The translations under genes were made by a program, and so were the position numbers. Source: CAVSJJ01 sp963771015 (GTDB lineage Bacteria; Actinomycetota; Actinomycetes; Actinomycetales; Dermatophilaceae). From it: a stretch of DNA of 64,000 bases. Numbering within the stretch: the first letter of the stretch is position 1; the number at the start of each line of letters is the position of its first letter. The notes below the pieces were generated by a model, which made no database searches, was not told the DNA's origin, and worked only from the letters and a program-made list of their open reading frames with translations. The DNA lies in assembly GCA_963771015.1 (NCBI GenBank), contig CAVYRN010000009.1, positions 558,001-622,000 of the forward strand. Direction: 5' to 3'. Shown here piece after piece: positions 8,175 to 15,857 of this stretch.

Positions 8175-8543
8175 CTACCGCGGCGCGGCGAGGTGGGCGC
8201 GCACGTGGGGGAGCAGGGCCCGGTCGACGGGAAGCCAGCCGAGGGCCTCGAGGCCGGCCTCGTCCACCCAGCGCAGCTCGACGTGCTCGAGCGGTGCCGG
8301 TATGCCGTCGAGCAGGTCGACGGCCCACAGCCGCAGGGCGACGGTTCCGTCCTCGGCCCCCGCCACCTCTCGCAGCGCCCGGACGGTGACGCCGAGCTCC
8401 TCGGCGCACTCCCGTTCGACGGCCCTGGCGGGGTCCTCGCCGGGCTCGACCTTGCCGCCGGGGAACTCCCACCCGGGTGGGGTCCGGCGAAGTGCGGCGA
8501 GCGCCCGGCCGTCCACGACGATGAGCGCTCCGACGACGACCAT
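8175..8543 (-). CDS. NUDIX hydrolase, MutT-like
   Basis: The 122-residue protein has the complete Nudix box GGKVEPGEDPARAVERECAE followed by ELGV, giving the G-x5-E-x7-REU-x-EE-x-GU pattern. The short N-terminus MVVVGALIV and the C-terminal LPVDRALLPHVRAHL are typical of MutT/NudG enzymes that remove 8-oxo-dGTP or other modified nucleotides from the pool. The exact substrate cannot be told from sequence. It is a stand-alone gene 67 bases downstream of the DUF255 gene start. Codon 40 region contains one of the GTATGCCG octamers, read here through a rare ATA isoleucine codon. Confidence 0.88.
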   Translation of the reverse strand: MVVVGALIVVDGRALAALRRTPPGWEFPGGKVEPGEDPARAVERECAEELGVTVRALREVAGAEDGTVALRLWAVDLLDGIPAPLEHVELRWVDEAGLEALGWLPVDRALLPHVRAHLAAPR

Positions 8544-8562
8544 CCGGGCAGGCTACCGATCC

Positions 8563-8590
8563 GCGCCGGCGGGGCCGCGCCGGCGGGGCC
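8563..8590. repeat. Tandem 14-bp repeat, two copies
   Basis: GCGCCGGCGGGGCC is repeated exactly at 8563-8576 and 8577-8590, with a partial third copy after it. It fills the short gap between the NUDIX gene start and the end of the kinase gene. It looks like simple slippage in GC-rich DNA. Confidence 0.8.
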
Positions 8591-8601
8591 GCGCCGCCGG
8601 C

Positions 8602-9507
8602 TCAGTCCTCGAGGGCCTTGAGCGTCGCGATGTGCAGCGAGAGGCCCTCGGCGTCTCCGGCCTCGGCGGCCCGGAGCGCCTCGATGCCGGTCCGGACGAT
8701 CGACCAGAGCCGGGCGGCCTCCTCGTCGATGCCGGCGGCCTCGGCGGTGACGGCCAGCCGTCGCCGTACCCCCCACCGGAACGACGGACCGGCGCCGAGG
8801 TCCTCGATCCGGTTGGTCAGCACCGGCTGGATCTCGAAGGCCGGGTGGCCGGCCAGGGGCTGAGGGTCGATGGCGAGCCACGGCTCGCGCTCCCCGGCGA
8901 GGACGTTGCCCACGTGGAGGTCGGTGTGCAGGAGCGTCGCGTCGACGTCCGGCTGATCGAGCAGGTCCTCGGCCAGTCCCGTCACCCGGGTGACCACTCG
9001 CCGCGGGAGGTCCTCGCGGGCCGCCAGGCGCTCCATGAGCACGCGGACCCGGGCCGACATGGGCCGGATCGTCGGCGGAGCCGGGACGTGCAGCCGGGAG
9101 AGCAGGCCACCGATCACCAGGCAGGCGGTGTCCGGGTCGACGCCGCGCAGGTCCCTCGTCGGGTCGAGGCGTTCGAGGAGGAGCGCCCCGCGCCCCGGGT
9201 CGGCGGCGACGAGCCGGACCGCAGCCTCGCCGGCCCATCGGCGTAGGGCCAGATGCTCGCCGGCCGAGTCCCGGTTGGGCCGGCGGAGCGTGAGGACGTA
9301 GGCCTGGCCGTCCCGCCCGACGGGGACGACGACCGCGGTCCGCCCGGTGAGCACCCGGCCGGTGGCGACGAGCGCCCAGTCCGACATGACCCCCTCCAGG
9401 AGGTGGGGTGCCCGGCCGGCCCACTCCGCACCGCTCGGGCCCTCGTCGGCGGGGAACCGGGCGACCCAGGTCAACCAGTCGGCGGGGATGAGCCTGGGTG
9501 CCGTCAC
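8602..9507 (-). CDS. APH(6)/hydroxyurea-type small-molecule kinase
   Basis: The 301-residue protein resembles the aminoglycoside/hydroxyurea phosphotransferase family (streptomycin 6-kinase type). Visible are LLHTDLHVGNVL, the HxDxxxxN catalytic loop, and WLAIDPQPLAGHPAFEIQPVL, the metal-binding DP segment. The GTG start overlaps the stop of the DUF4439 gene by four bases, so the two are translationally coupled. Chromosomal members of this family are widespread in actinobacteria and do not by themselves show streptomycin resistance; the natural substrate is unknown. Confidence 0.82.
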   Translation of the reverse strand: MTAPRLIPADWLTWVARFPADEGPSGAEWAGRAPHLLEGVMSDWALVATGRVLTGRTAVVVPVGRDGQAYVLTLRRPNRDSAGEHLALRRWAGEAAVRLVAADPGRGALLLERLDPTRDLRGVDPDTACLVIGGLLSRLHVPAPPTIRPMSARVRVLMERLAAREDLPRRVVTRVTGLAEDLLDQPDVDATLLHTDLHVGNVLAGEREPWLAIDPQPLAGHPAFEIQPVLTNRIEDLGAGPSFRWGVRRRLAVTAEAAGIDEEAARLWSIVRTGIEALRAAEAGDAEGLSLHIATLKALED

Positions 9508-10550
9508 GTCAGCCCGGGGAAGGGCGCCGGTGGCTGGCCCCACCGCTCGGCCAGCACCTCGGCCCGCCCGAGCCACCACGGCACGTGTGCGAAGGTCTGG
9601 TCGCCGGCGGAACGGATCAGCGGATCGAGTGCGGTGCCATAGGCGTTGCGCAGCCCCTGGACGAGGTGGATGGCCAGGCGCCGCGCGGCCGCGGGTGTCG
9701 AGACGGCAAAGGGGAGCTGGTAGCCGAGCGGAGGCTGCGGTGCCGCGGGGCCGAGCGACCGGGTCTGCTCGCCCACCAGATCGGCGAGGGTGGCCAGGGT
9801 GGTCCGGGCCAGCGCGCGGTCCCTGGGTGCGCCCTGCGCGGCGACGATGTCGAACCCGTATGCCGCGCTGCGCGTGGCCGCGAGCAGGGGCACCGCCTCG
9901 CCCGGAACGGGCCAGCCGGGGTTCGTGCCCCCCGTTGCGGCCCCGTCGGCCGTGCCGGGCGGACCCGGCGGGGTGCCGCCGAGAAGGGTGGCAGTGGCAT
10001 ACCGCTGAGCCAGCAGGGCGCACACCGTGGCGCGCAGGTCGGCGTCGGCCCCCGCGAACACGGCGGCTTCGGCGAGCGCGCCGGCCTCGGCGGTGGCCAG
10101 CTCGCCGAGCAGCTGGGCGGTCGGCGAGGGTGAGGTCCCGGGTGGGTCGGTCGGCCCAGGGTCGGGCGTCGCGCCGGACGGTGAGCCGGTCGATGCAGGG
10201 GTGGGCGGGGCGATGACGTCCTCGGGGACCCCCTTGGCCCGCAGCGCGGTGACGAGCACGTCGTGTTGACGGGTGTGCAGGGCGGCGACGGCGACGAGCT
10301 GCGGCGTCGACCCCGCCGCTCGCGCCTGTTGGGCGAGGGTCGCGCACTGCGCCGTCACGGCGACCAGGGCCTTCTCTCCGGGGATCGGCGTCCGGGGCAG
10401 GAACGGCAGGCTCGGTACGTCGCTGTCGAGGCGGATCCCGCAGGCGGCCGTCGTGAGCGTGCCCGCGGCGCCGAGCACCGCCAGAGCGAGTACGCTGCGA
10501 CGGCCCACCGAGGCGTGAGGTCCGGCGGGCTCGGGCATGGCGTCGATCAT
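9504..10550 (-). CDS. DUF4439 ferritin-like exported protein
   Basis: The 348-residue protein has a hydrophobic N-terminus after an arginine pair (VGRRSVLALAVLGAAG) and a cysteine in TTAACG that may serve as a lipobox, suggesting a Tat or Sec lipoprotein. Two helical parts (LAQQARAAGSTPQLVAVAALHTRQHDVL; the C-terminal DUF4439 part with YGFDIVAAQGAPRDRALARTTLATL) are separated by a Pro/Gly/Ser-rich linker, in line with a ferritin-like DUF4439 domain. In many actinobacteria this gene lies divergently next to rimP, as here. Function is unknown. The start could be ATG 10550 or the ATG four codons later. Confidence 0.72.
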   Translation of the reverse strand: MIDAMPEPAGPHASVGRRSVLALAVLGAAGTLTTAACGIRLDSDVPSLPFLPRTPIPGEKALVAVTAQCATLAQQARAAGSTPQLVAVAALHTRQHDVLVTALRAKGVPEDVIAPPTPASTGSPSGATPDPGPTDPPGTSPSPTAQLLGELATAEAGALAEAAVFAGADADLRATVCALLAQRYATATLLGGTPPGPPGTADGAATGGTNPGWPVPGEAVPLLAATRSAAYGFDIVAAQGAPRDRALARTTLATLADLVGEQTRSLGPAAPQPPLGYQLPFAVSTPAAARRLAIHLVQGLRNAYGTALDPLIRSAGDQTFAHVPWWLGRAEVLAERWGQPPAPFPGLT

Positions 10551-10582
10551 TGCACGGCGTGCCGGGCCGGCAACGGCGTGGC

Positions 10583-10588
10583 TACAGT
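10583..10588 (+). promoter_or_regulatory. -10 box TACAGT for the rimP-nusA operon
   Basis: TACAGT lies 54 bases before the rimP ATG in the divergent intergenic region. It is the only good TAnnnT box there, followed by GTGGGTACG. A convincing -35 element is not seen. Confidence 0.4.
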
Positions 10589-10642
10589 GGGTACGAGGGC
10601 CGCACGGCGGGCCCGCCAGAACTGCAGAGAGAGGACGATCGC

Positions 10643-11182
10643 ATGGCCGTTTCCGACCGGATCCGTCCCCTTCTCGACGCCGCGCTGGGCGGGTCGGGCC
10701 TCCTCCTCGAGGACGCCACGATCACCCCGGCCGGGCGGCGCCGCGTCGTCCGGGTGACCGTCGACCGCGCGCTCGACCTTTCCGGCGACGTCACGGCCGC
10801 CACGGCCCCGCTCACCCTCGACGAGGTCGCCGACGCGACCCGACTCGTCGGAGCGGCGCTCGACGAGAGCGACGCGCTCGGCGAACAGCCGTACACCCTC
10901 GAGGTGACCTCACCTGGGGTGGGTCGACCACTCACCGAGCCCCGCCACTTCCAGCGCAACGTCGGCCGGCTGCTCTCGGTGACACGCGAAGCCGGCGAGC
11001 CGGTCACCGGACGGCTCGTCCGGGCCGGCGCCGCTGACCTCACCCTCGAGACGCCCCGCAGCCGCAAGACGCCAGCCTCGCGCACCGAGCTGGCGTATGC
11101 CGAGGTCGTCCGCGCCGTCGTCGAGGTCGAGTTCTCCCGGGGCGCGACGGACCCGGCCGACGACGCCGAGATGGAGAGCTGA
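10643..11182 (+). CDS. rimP: Ribosome maturation factor RimP
   Basis: The 179-residue protein matches RimP: an N-terminal alpha/beta domain with the strand GLLLEDATITPAGRRRVVRVTVD, then LGEQPYTLEVTSPGVGRPL, the most conserved motif, and a C-terminal SH3-like domain. RimP assists late 30S subunit assembly in the cytoplasm. The start ATG is preceded by GAGAGGA at a good distance. nusA follows one base after the stop, the standard bacterial arrangement. Length is normal for actinobacteria. Confidence 0.95.
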   Translation: MAVSDRIRPLLDAALGGSGLLLEDATITPAGRRRVVRVTVDRALDLSGDVTAATAPLTLDEVADATRLVGAALDESDALGEQPYTLEVTSPGVGRPLTEPRHFQRNVGRLLSVTREAGEPVTGRLVRAGAADLTLETPRSRKTPASRTELAYAEVVRAVVEVEFSRGATDPADDAEMES

Positions 11183-11183
11183 C

Positions 11184-12395
11184 ATGGACATCGACCTGGC
11201 CACCCTGCGCGCCATCGAGCGTGAGCGCGGGATCTCGCTCGACGTGCTCATCCCGGCCATCGAGCAGGCGCTGCTCCTGGCGTACCACCGGACCGACGGT
11301 GCCTACCGGCACGCCCGGGCCGAGCTGGACCGCAAGACGGGGCACGTCGTCATCTGGGCCCAGGAGGACCTCGAGCTTCCGCCCGAGGAGCCTGAGGAGC
11401 CCGAGGCGGTCCCGGAGCCCGAGCAGTCCGACCAGTCCGAGGCGGTCGTGAAGCCCGAGCCGCCCGAGGCGGCCGAGGGGACGCCGGCCGGGGACGGTGC
11501 CGAGCACGCCGTCCCGCCGCCCGTGCCCCGGCCGCGCCGCGAGCTCGGGCCCGAGTTCGACGACACCCCCAGCGGCTTCGGCCGGGTCGCGGCCGCCACG
11601 GCCCGACAGGTCATCGTCCAGCGGCTGCGGGACATCGAGGACGAGGCCATCCTCGGGGACTTCAGGGGACGCGAGGGCGATGTCGTCGCCGGGGTCATCC
11701 AGCAGAGTCCCGACCCCCGGCACGTCACGGTCGACTTCGGCACGGTCGAGGGGATCCTGCCGCTGGCCGAGCAGGTCCCGGGGGAGAAGTACGTCCACGG
11801 GGAGCGGCTGCGGTGCTTCGTCGTCAGCGTCAAGCGCGGCCCCCGCGGCCCGCAGATCGGGCTGTCGCGGACCCACCCCAACCTGGTGCGCAAGCTCTTC
11901 GCCCTCGAGGTCCCCGAGATCGCCGACGGCAGCGTCGAGATCGCCGCGCTGGCACGAGAGGCGGGCCACCGGACGAAGATCGCCGTGCACTCCAAGGTCC
12001 CGGGCCTGAACGCCAAGGGGGCCTGCATCGGCCCGATGGGCGCCCGGGTCCGTGCCGTCATGACCGAGCTGCACGGCGAGAAGATCGACATCGTCGACTA
12101 CATCGAGGACCCCGCGGCCTTCATCGCCTCGGCGCTGTCGCCCTCGCGAGTGAACTCGGTCGAGATCGTCGACCCCAAGCTGCGCTCGGCGCGGGTCATC
12201 GTCCCGGACTACCAGCTCTCCCTCGCGATCGGGCGCGAGGGGCAGAACGCCCGTCTCGCCGCCAAGCTCACCGGTTGGCGGATCGACATCCGGCCCGACA
12301 CCGGCGCAGGCAGCGCGCAGGGGCCCGCACCGGGGGCGCCGCAGGGGCCCCGGACGGGGGCCGACGACGCCCCCGGCCCGGCCGAGGGCACATAG
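11184..12395 (+). CDS. nusA: Transcription termination/antitermination factor NusA, with an acidic insertion
   Basis: The 403-residue protein has the RNA-polymerase-binding N-terminal domain (from MDIDLATLRAIERERGIS), the S1 domain (GREGDIVAGVIQ-type start at GREGDVVAGVI), and two KH domains (IAVHSKVPGLNAKGACIGPMG; LAIGREGQNARLAAKLTGW). It binds elongating RNA polymerase and modulates pausing and termination. Unusually, about residues 62-120, between the first and second halves of the N-terminal domain, are a low-complexity Pro/Glu-rich stretch that ordinary actinobacterial NusA proteins of about 330-350 residues lack. It ends with a Gly/Pro/Gln-rich tail. Confidence 0.95.
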   Translation: MDIDLATLRAIERERGISLDVLIPAIEQALLLAYHRTDGAYRHARAELDRKTGHVVIWAQEDLELPPEEPEEPEAVPEPEQSDQSEAVVKPEPPEAAEGTPAGDGAEHAVPPPVPRPRRELGPEFDDTPSGFGRVAAATARQVIVQRLRDIEDEAILGDFRGREGDVVAGVIQQSPDPRHVTVDFGTVEGILPLAEQVPGEKYVHGERLRCFVVSVKRGPRGPQIGLSRTHPNLVRKLFALEVPEIADGSVEIAALAREAGHRTKIAVHSKVPGLNAKGACIGPMGARVRAVMTELHGEKIDIVDYIEDPAAFIASALSPSRVNSVEIVDPKLRSARVIVPDYQLSLAIGREGQNARLAAKLTGWRIDIRPDTGAGSAQGPAPGAPQGPRTGADDAPGPAEGT

Positions 12396-12470
12396 CGGGT
12401 AGACTGGTCACGCCGACCGGGCAAGCAACAGTTCGGCCGGGCAACCCCACGGCACGCGAAGGGTCGACTC

Positions 12471-12779
12471 ATGGAGCCCACCCGCACGTGTGTGGGGTGC
12501 CGCGGGACGGATGGCCGGTCGGTACTCCTGCGAGTGGTCGTCGGACCGAGCGAGGAGGGTGGCCCCGCGGTCATCCTCGTCCCCGATCCGCGACGGCGGC
12601 TTCCGGGGCGCGGCGCATCGCTGCACCCCACGGGCCGTTGCCTCGACGAGGCCGTCCGCCGACGGGCGTTCGCCCGGGCGCTGCGTGTCAGCGCCCCGGT
12701 CGATCTCACGCCGGTCACGGCATACGTCCGGTCACTCGAAGGAAGCACCGTCCACCAGGGAAACCGAAAGCGGGTTTGA
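12471..12779 (+). CDS. YlxR/RnpM-family RNA-binding protein
   Basis: The 102-residue protein starts PTRTCVGCRGTDGRS, the CVGCR motif of the YlxR (DUF448) family, and contains PGRGASLHPTGRCLDEAVRRR, the second conserved motif. It sits between nusA and infB, the usual place. In other bacteria YlxR/RnpM binds RNase P RNA or acts as a nucleoid-associated regulator; that knowledge is from the family. A TAGACT box about 60 bases upstream may give it a promoter inside the operon. The gene ends 94 bases before infB. Confidence 0.9.
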   Translation: MEPTRTCVGCRGTDGRSVLLRVVVGPSEEGGPAVILVPDPRRRLPGRGASLHPTGRCLDEAVRRRAFARALRVSAPVDLTPVTAYVRSLEGSTVHQGNRKRV

Positions 12780-12873
12780 CGCTGATGAGCACCCGATGAG
12801 TCCTCACCGATGAGCACCCCCCAGCTGTAACGACGGTCCGCGCCTGTCCGGCACGGACCCAGACAGGAGAAAC

Positions 12874-15702
12874 GTGGCAAAGGTCCGTGTGAGCGCGCTC
12901 GCCAAGGAAGTCGGAGTACCAAGCAAGGTCCTTCTCGAGCGGCTGAACGAGATGGGCGAGTACGTCAAGACCGCGAGCTCGACGGTCGAGGCGCCGGTCG
13001 TGAAGAAGTACCGGGAGCGGTTCCCGGTCGAGCAGGCCCCCGAGCCGGCCCCGGCGAAGGCTCCGGCCAAGAAGGCCGCTCCGGCGGCGAAGGCCGCCGA
13101 GCCCGCGGCGCCCCCGGCGCCCGCGGCCCCCGTGGAGGTCTCGGCTGCTCCGGCGGTCGTCACACCGGCCACACCGGCCACACCGGCTCCCGCGGAGCCG
13201 GCGGCTCCGTCGGCGCCTGCGGAGCCTGCGGCGCCCGCCGCTGCGGCCCCCGCGCAGCCCACGGCGGCCCCGGCCGCTCCCGCCGCACCGGCCGCGCCTG
13301 AGGCGGCTCCACAGGCTCCTGCGGCGCGTTCCGGCGGTGCGGTCCCGGATGCCGGCGCCCCCCGTCCCGCTCCTCGTCCGGCCCAGCCCCGGCCCGGAAA
13401 CAACCCGTTCGCCCCGAGCCAGGGGATGCGCCAAGGCCGCGAGGGTGGTGGTGGGCCGCGTCCGGGGAACAACCCGTTCGCCCCGAGCCAGGGGATGCCG
13501 CGCCCGCAGAGCCGTCCCGGCGGTCCGCGCCCCGGCGCCCCCGGTCCGCGCCCAGGCGGCGCGCGCCCGACGCCCGGAATGATGCCCGACCGCAGTGCCG
13601 TCGGTCGCCCCGGTGACCGGCCGGCCCGTGGGGGCCGTCCCGGCGGCGCCGGCGGCCCCGGCGGTGCCGGCGGAGCGGCCCGCCCCGGTGGCGGCACCGG
13701 CGGCGGTTTCGCCGGTCGCCCCGGCGGTGGTGGTGGTCGGTTCGGCGGCCCCGGCGGCCGTGGCGGTACCCAGGGTGCGTTCGGCCGCGGTGGCGGCAGG
13801 CCGCAGCGTGGGCGGAAGTCCAAGCGCGCCAAGCGCCAGGAGTTCGAGGAGATGCAGGCACCGTCGATCGGCGGTGTGAGCGTCCCTCGTGGCGACGGCA
13901 CCACGGTGGTTCAGGTGCGTCAGGGCGCGACCCTCTCCGACTTCGCCGACAAGATCAACGCCAACCCGGCCTCCCTCGTCACCGTGCTGTTCCACCTCGG
14001 TGAGATGGCCACGGCCACCCAGAGCCTCGACGAGGACACCTTCAGGCTGCTCGGTTCCGAGCTCGGCTACGACATCCGGATCGTGTCGCCGGAGGAGGAG
14101 GAGCGCGAGCTCTTCGACTCCTTCAACATCGACCTGGAGTTCGGCGTCGAGACCGAGGACGAGGAGGACCTCGAGGCACGGCCCCCGGTCGTCACGGTCA
14201 TGGGCCACGTCGACCACGGCAAGACCCGCCTCCTGGACGCCGTGCGCCACGCCGACGTCGCGGGCGGCGAGGCCGGCGGGATCACCCAGCACATCGGCGC
14301 CTACCAGATCCACAAGGAGCACGAGGGCGTCGACCGGGCGATCACCTTCATCGACACCCCGGGCCACGAGGCGTTCACCGCCATGCGTGCCCGCGGTGCC
14401 AAGGTGACCGACATCGCGATCCTCGTCGTCGCCGCCGACGACGGCGTCATGCCGCAGACCATCGAGGCGCTCAACCACGCTCAGGCCGCGGACGTGCCGA
14501 TCGTCGTCGCCGTCAACAAGATCGACGTCGACGGGGCCAACCCGGCCAAGATCCGCCAGCAGCTGACCGAGTACAACCTCGTCGCCGAGGAGTACGGCGG
14601 CGAGACGATGTTCGTCGACGTGTCGGCCAAGCAGGGCATCAACATCGACGCCCTGCTCGAGGCGGTCCTGCTCACCGCGGACGCCGCGCTCGACCTGCGG
14701 GCCAACCCCGACCGGGACGCTCGCGGCATCGCCATCGAGGCCAACCTCGACAAGGGTCGCGGCGCGACGGCGACCGTCCTCATCCAGTCGGGCACGCTGC
14801 ACGTCGGCGACGCCATCGTCGCCGGCGCGGCCCACGGCCGCGTCCGGGCGATGCTCGACGAGCACGGCAACCAGGTGGACGTTGCCCTGCCCTCGCGGCC
14901 GGTCCAGGTGCTCGGTCTGTCCTCGGTCCCGCGGGCCGGCGACACCTTCGTCGTCGCCCCCGACGACCGCACCGCCCGCCAGATCGCCGAGAAGCGCGAG
15001 GCCGCCGACCGTCAGGCGTCCCTGGCCAAGGCCCGCAAGCGGATCAGCCTCGAGGACCTCAACGAGGCCCTCGCCGCAGGCAAGGTCGACACGCTGAACC
15101 TCATCCTCAAGGGCGACGTGTCCGGCTCGGTCGAGGCGCTCGAGGATGCGCTTCTGCAGATCGACGTGGGCGACGAGGTCGACCTGCGGATCATCGACCG
15201 GGGTGTCGGCGCGATCACGCTCAACAACATCAACCTCGCGATGGCCTCCAGTGCGGTCATCATCGGCTTCAACGTCCGGGCCGAGGGCCAGAACGCCGAG
15301 GTCGCCGAGCGTGAGGGTGTCGAGATCCGCTACTACTCGGTCATCTACCAGGCGATCGAGGAGATCGAGGCGGCCCTCAAGGGCATGCTCAAGCCGGAGT
15401 TCGAGGAGGTCGAGCTCGGCACGGCCGAGATCCGCGAGATCTTCCGGTCGAGCAAGTTCGGCAACATCGCCGGCTCGATCGTCCGCAGCGGCGAGATCAA
15501 GCGCGGCAACAAGGCTCGGATCACCCGGAACGGCGTGGTCGTCGCCGAGAACGTCGAGGTCGCCGGGCTTCGCCGGTTCAAGGACGACGTGACCGAGGTC
15601 CGCGAGGGCTTCGAGTGCGGCATCAACCTCGGCAGCCACAACGACCTTCAGCTCGGCGACCTCATCGCCACCTACGAGATGCGCGAGAAGCCGCGCGACT
15701 GA
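12874..15702 (+). CDS. infB: Translation initiation factor IF-2
   Basis: The 942-residue GTPase brings fMet-tRNA to the 30S subunit. It starts at a GTG after CAGGAGAAAC. An IF2N domain (VRVSALAKEVGVPSKVLLERL) is followed by an Ala/Pro-rich and then Gly/Arg-rich linker to about residue 325, a second IF2N-like part, the G domain with GHVDHGKT near residue 445, DTPGHE and NKID, and the beta-barrel and C1/C2 domains. The linker contains a 31-bp exact repeat. The end of the gene is copied just downstream. Upstream 12780-12873 holds two short GATGAGCACC repeats and no gene. Confidence 0.97.
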   Translation: MAKVRVSALAKEVGVPSKVLLERLNEMGEYVKTASSTVEAPVVKKYRERFPVEQAPEPAPAKAPAKKAAPAAKAAEPAAPPAPAAPVEVSAAPAVVTPATPATPAPAEPAAPSAPAEPAAPAAAAPAQPTAAPAAPAAPAAPEAAPQAPAARSGGAVPDAGAPRPAPRPAQPRPGNNPFAPSQGMRQGREGGGGPRPGNNPFAPSQGMPRPQSRPGGPRPGAPGPRPGGARPTPGMMPDRSAVGRPGDRPARGGRPGGAGGPGGAGGAARPGGGTGGGFAGRPGGGGGRFGGPGGRGGTQGAFGRGGGRPQRGRKSKRAKRQEFEEMQAPSIGGVSVPRGDGTTVVQVRQGATLSDFADKINANPASLVTVLFHLGEMATATQSLDEDTFRLLGSELGYDIRIVSPEEEERELFDSFNIDLEFGVETEDEEDLEARPPVVTVMGHVDHGKTRLLDAVRHADVAGGEAGGITQHIGAYQIHKEHEGVDRAITFIDTPGHEAFTAMRARGAKVTDIAILVVAADDGVMPQTIEALNHAQAADVPIVVAVNKIDVDGANPAKIRQQLTEYNLVAEEYGGETMFVDVSAKQGINIDALLEAVLLTADAALDLRANPDRDARGIAIEANLDKGRGATATVLIQSGTLHVGDAIVAGAAHGRVRAMLDEHGNQVDVALPSRPVQVLGLSSVPRAGDTFVVAPDDRTARQIAEKREAADRQASLAKARKRISLEDLNEALAAGKVDTLNLILKGDVSGSVEALEDALLQIDVGDEVDLRIIDRGVGAITLNNINLAMASSAVIIGFNVRAEGQNAEVAEREGVEIRYYSVIYQAIEEIEAALKGMLKPEFEEVELGTAEIREIFRSSKFGNIAGSIVRSGEIKRGNKARITRNGVVVAENVEVAGLRRFKDDVTEVREGFECGINLGSHNDLQLGDLIATYEMREKPRD
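13399..13498 (+). repeat. Direct 31-bp repeat inside infB
   Basis: A 31-bp stretch starting AACAACCCGTTCGCCC occurs identically at 13399-13429 and 13468-13498. It encodes NNPFAPSQGM twice in the disordered linker of IF-2. Exact DNA identity, including third positions, points to recent duplication or gene conversion. Confidence 0.85.
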
Positions 15703-15797
15703 GGAGCGCGGCGCTCGCGCATCTCGGGTAGAGATGCGTCGGGCCCCCGCGCTCTGCGCGGGGCAAAGCCGCGCGACTGAGGAGCGCGGCGCTCGCG
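15688..15797 (+). repeat. Duplicated infB 3' end with intervening hairpins
   Basis: A 32-bp segment including the last codons and stop of infB (15688-15719) is repeated exactly at 15766-15797. Between the copies lie two hairpins: GCATCTC/GAGATGC (15719-15725 with 15731-15737) and an imperfect one with CCCCGCGC and GCGCGGGG arms near 15745-15763. The second copy leads directly into the large terminator hairpin. Confidence 0.85.
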
Positions 15798-15839
15798 AGC
15801 GGGCGGCCCACCGGCCATAGACCGGTGGGCCGCCCGCTC
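15797..15839. terminator. 18-bp perfect hairpin between infB and the DyP gene
   Basis: The arms 15797-15814 and 15822-15839 are perfect complements around a seven-base loop. There is no T tract, as is common in high-GC actinobacteria. It lies between two convergent transcription units, so it may terminate both. Confidence 0.8.
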
Positions 15840-15857
15840 TGCGTCCACCCGGCCCGG

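Noticed and set aside
8602..9507. Acquired streptomycin resistance gene
   Set aside because: The kinase is of the APH(6) family but has host-like base composition, is coupled to a conserved chromosomal gene and has no mobile element nearby, so resistance should not be inferred.
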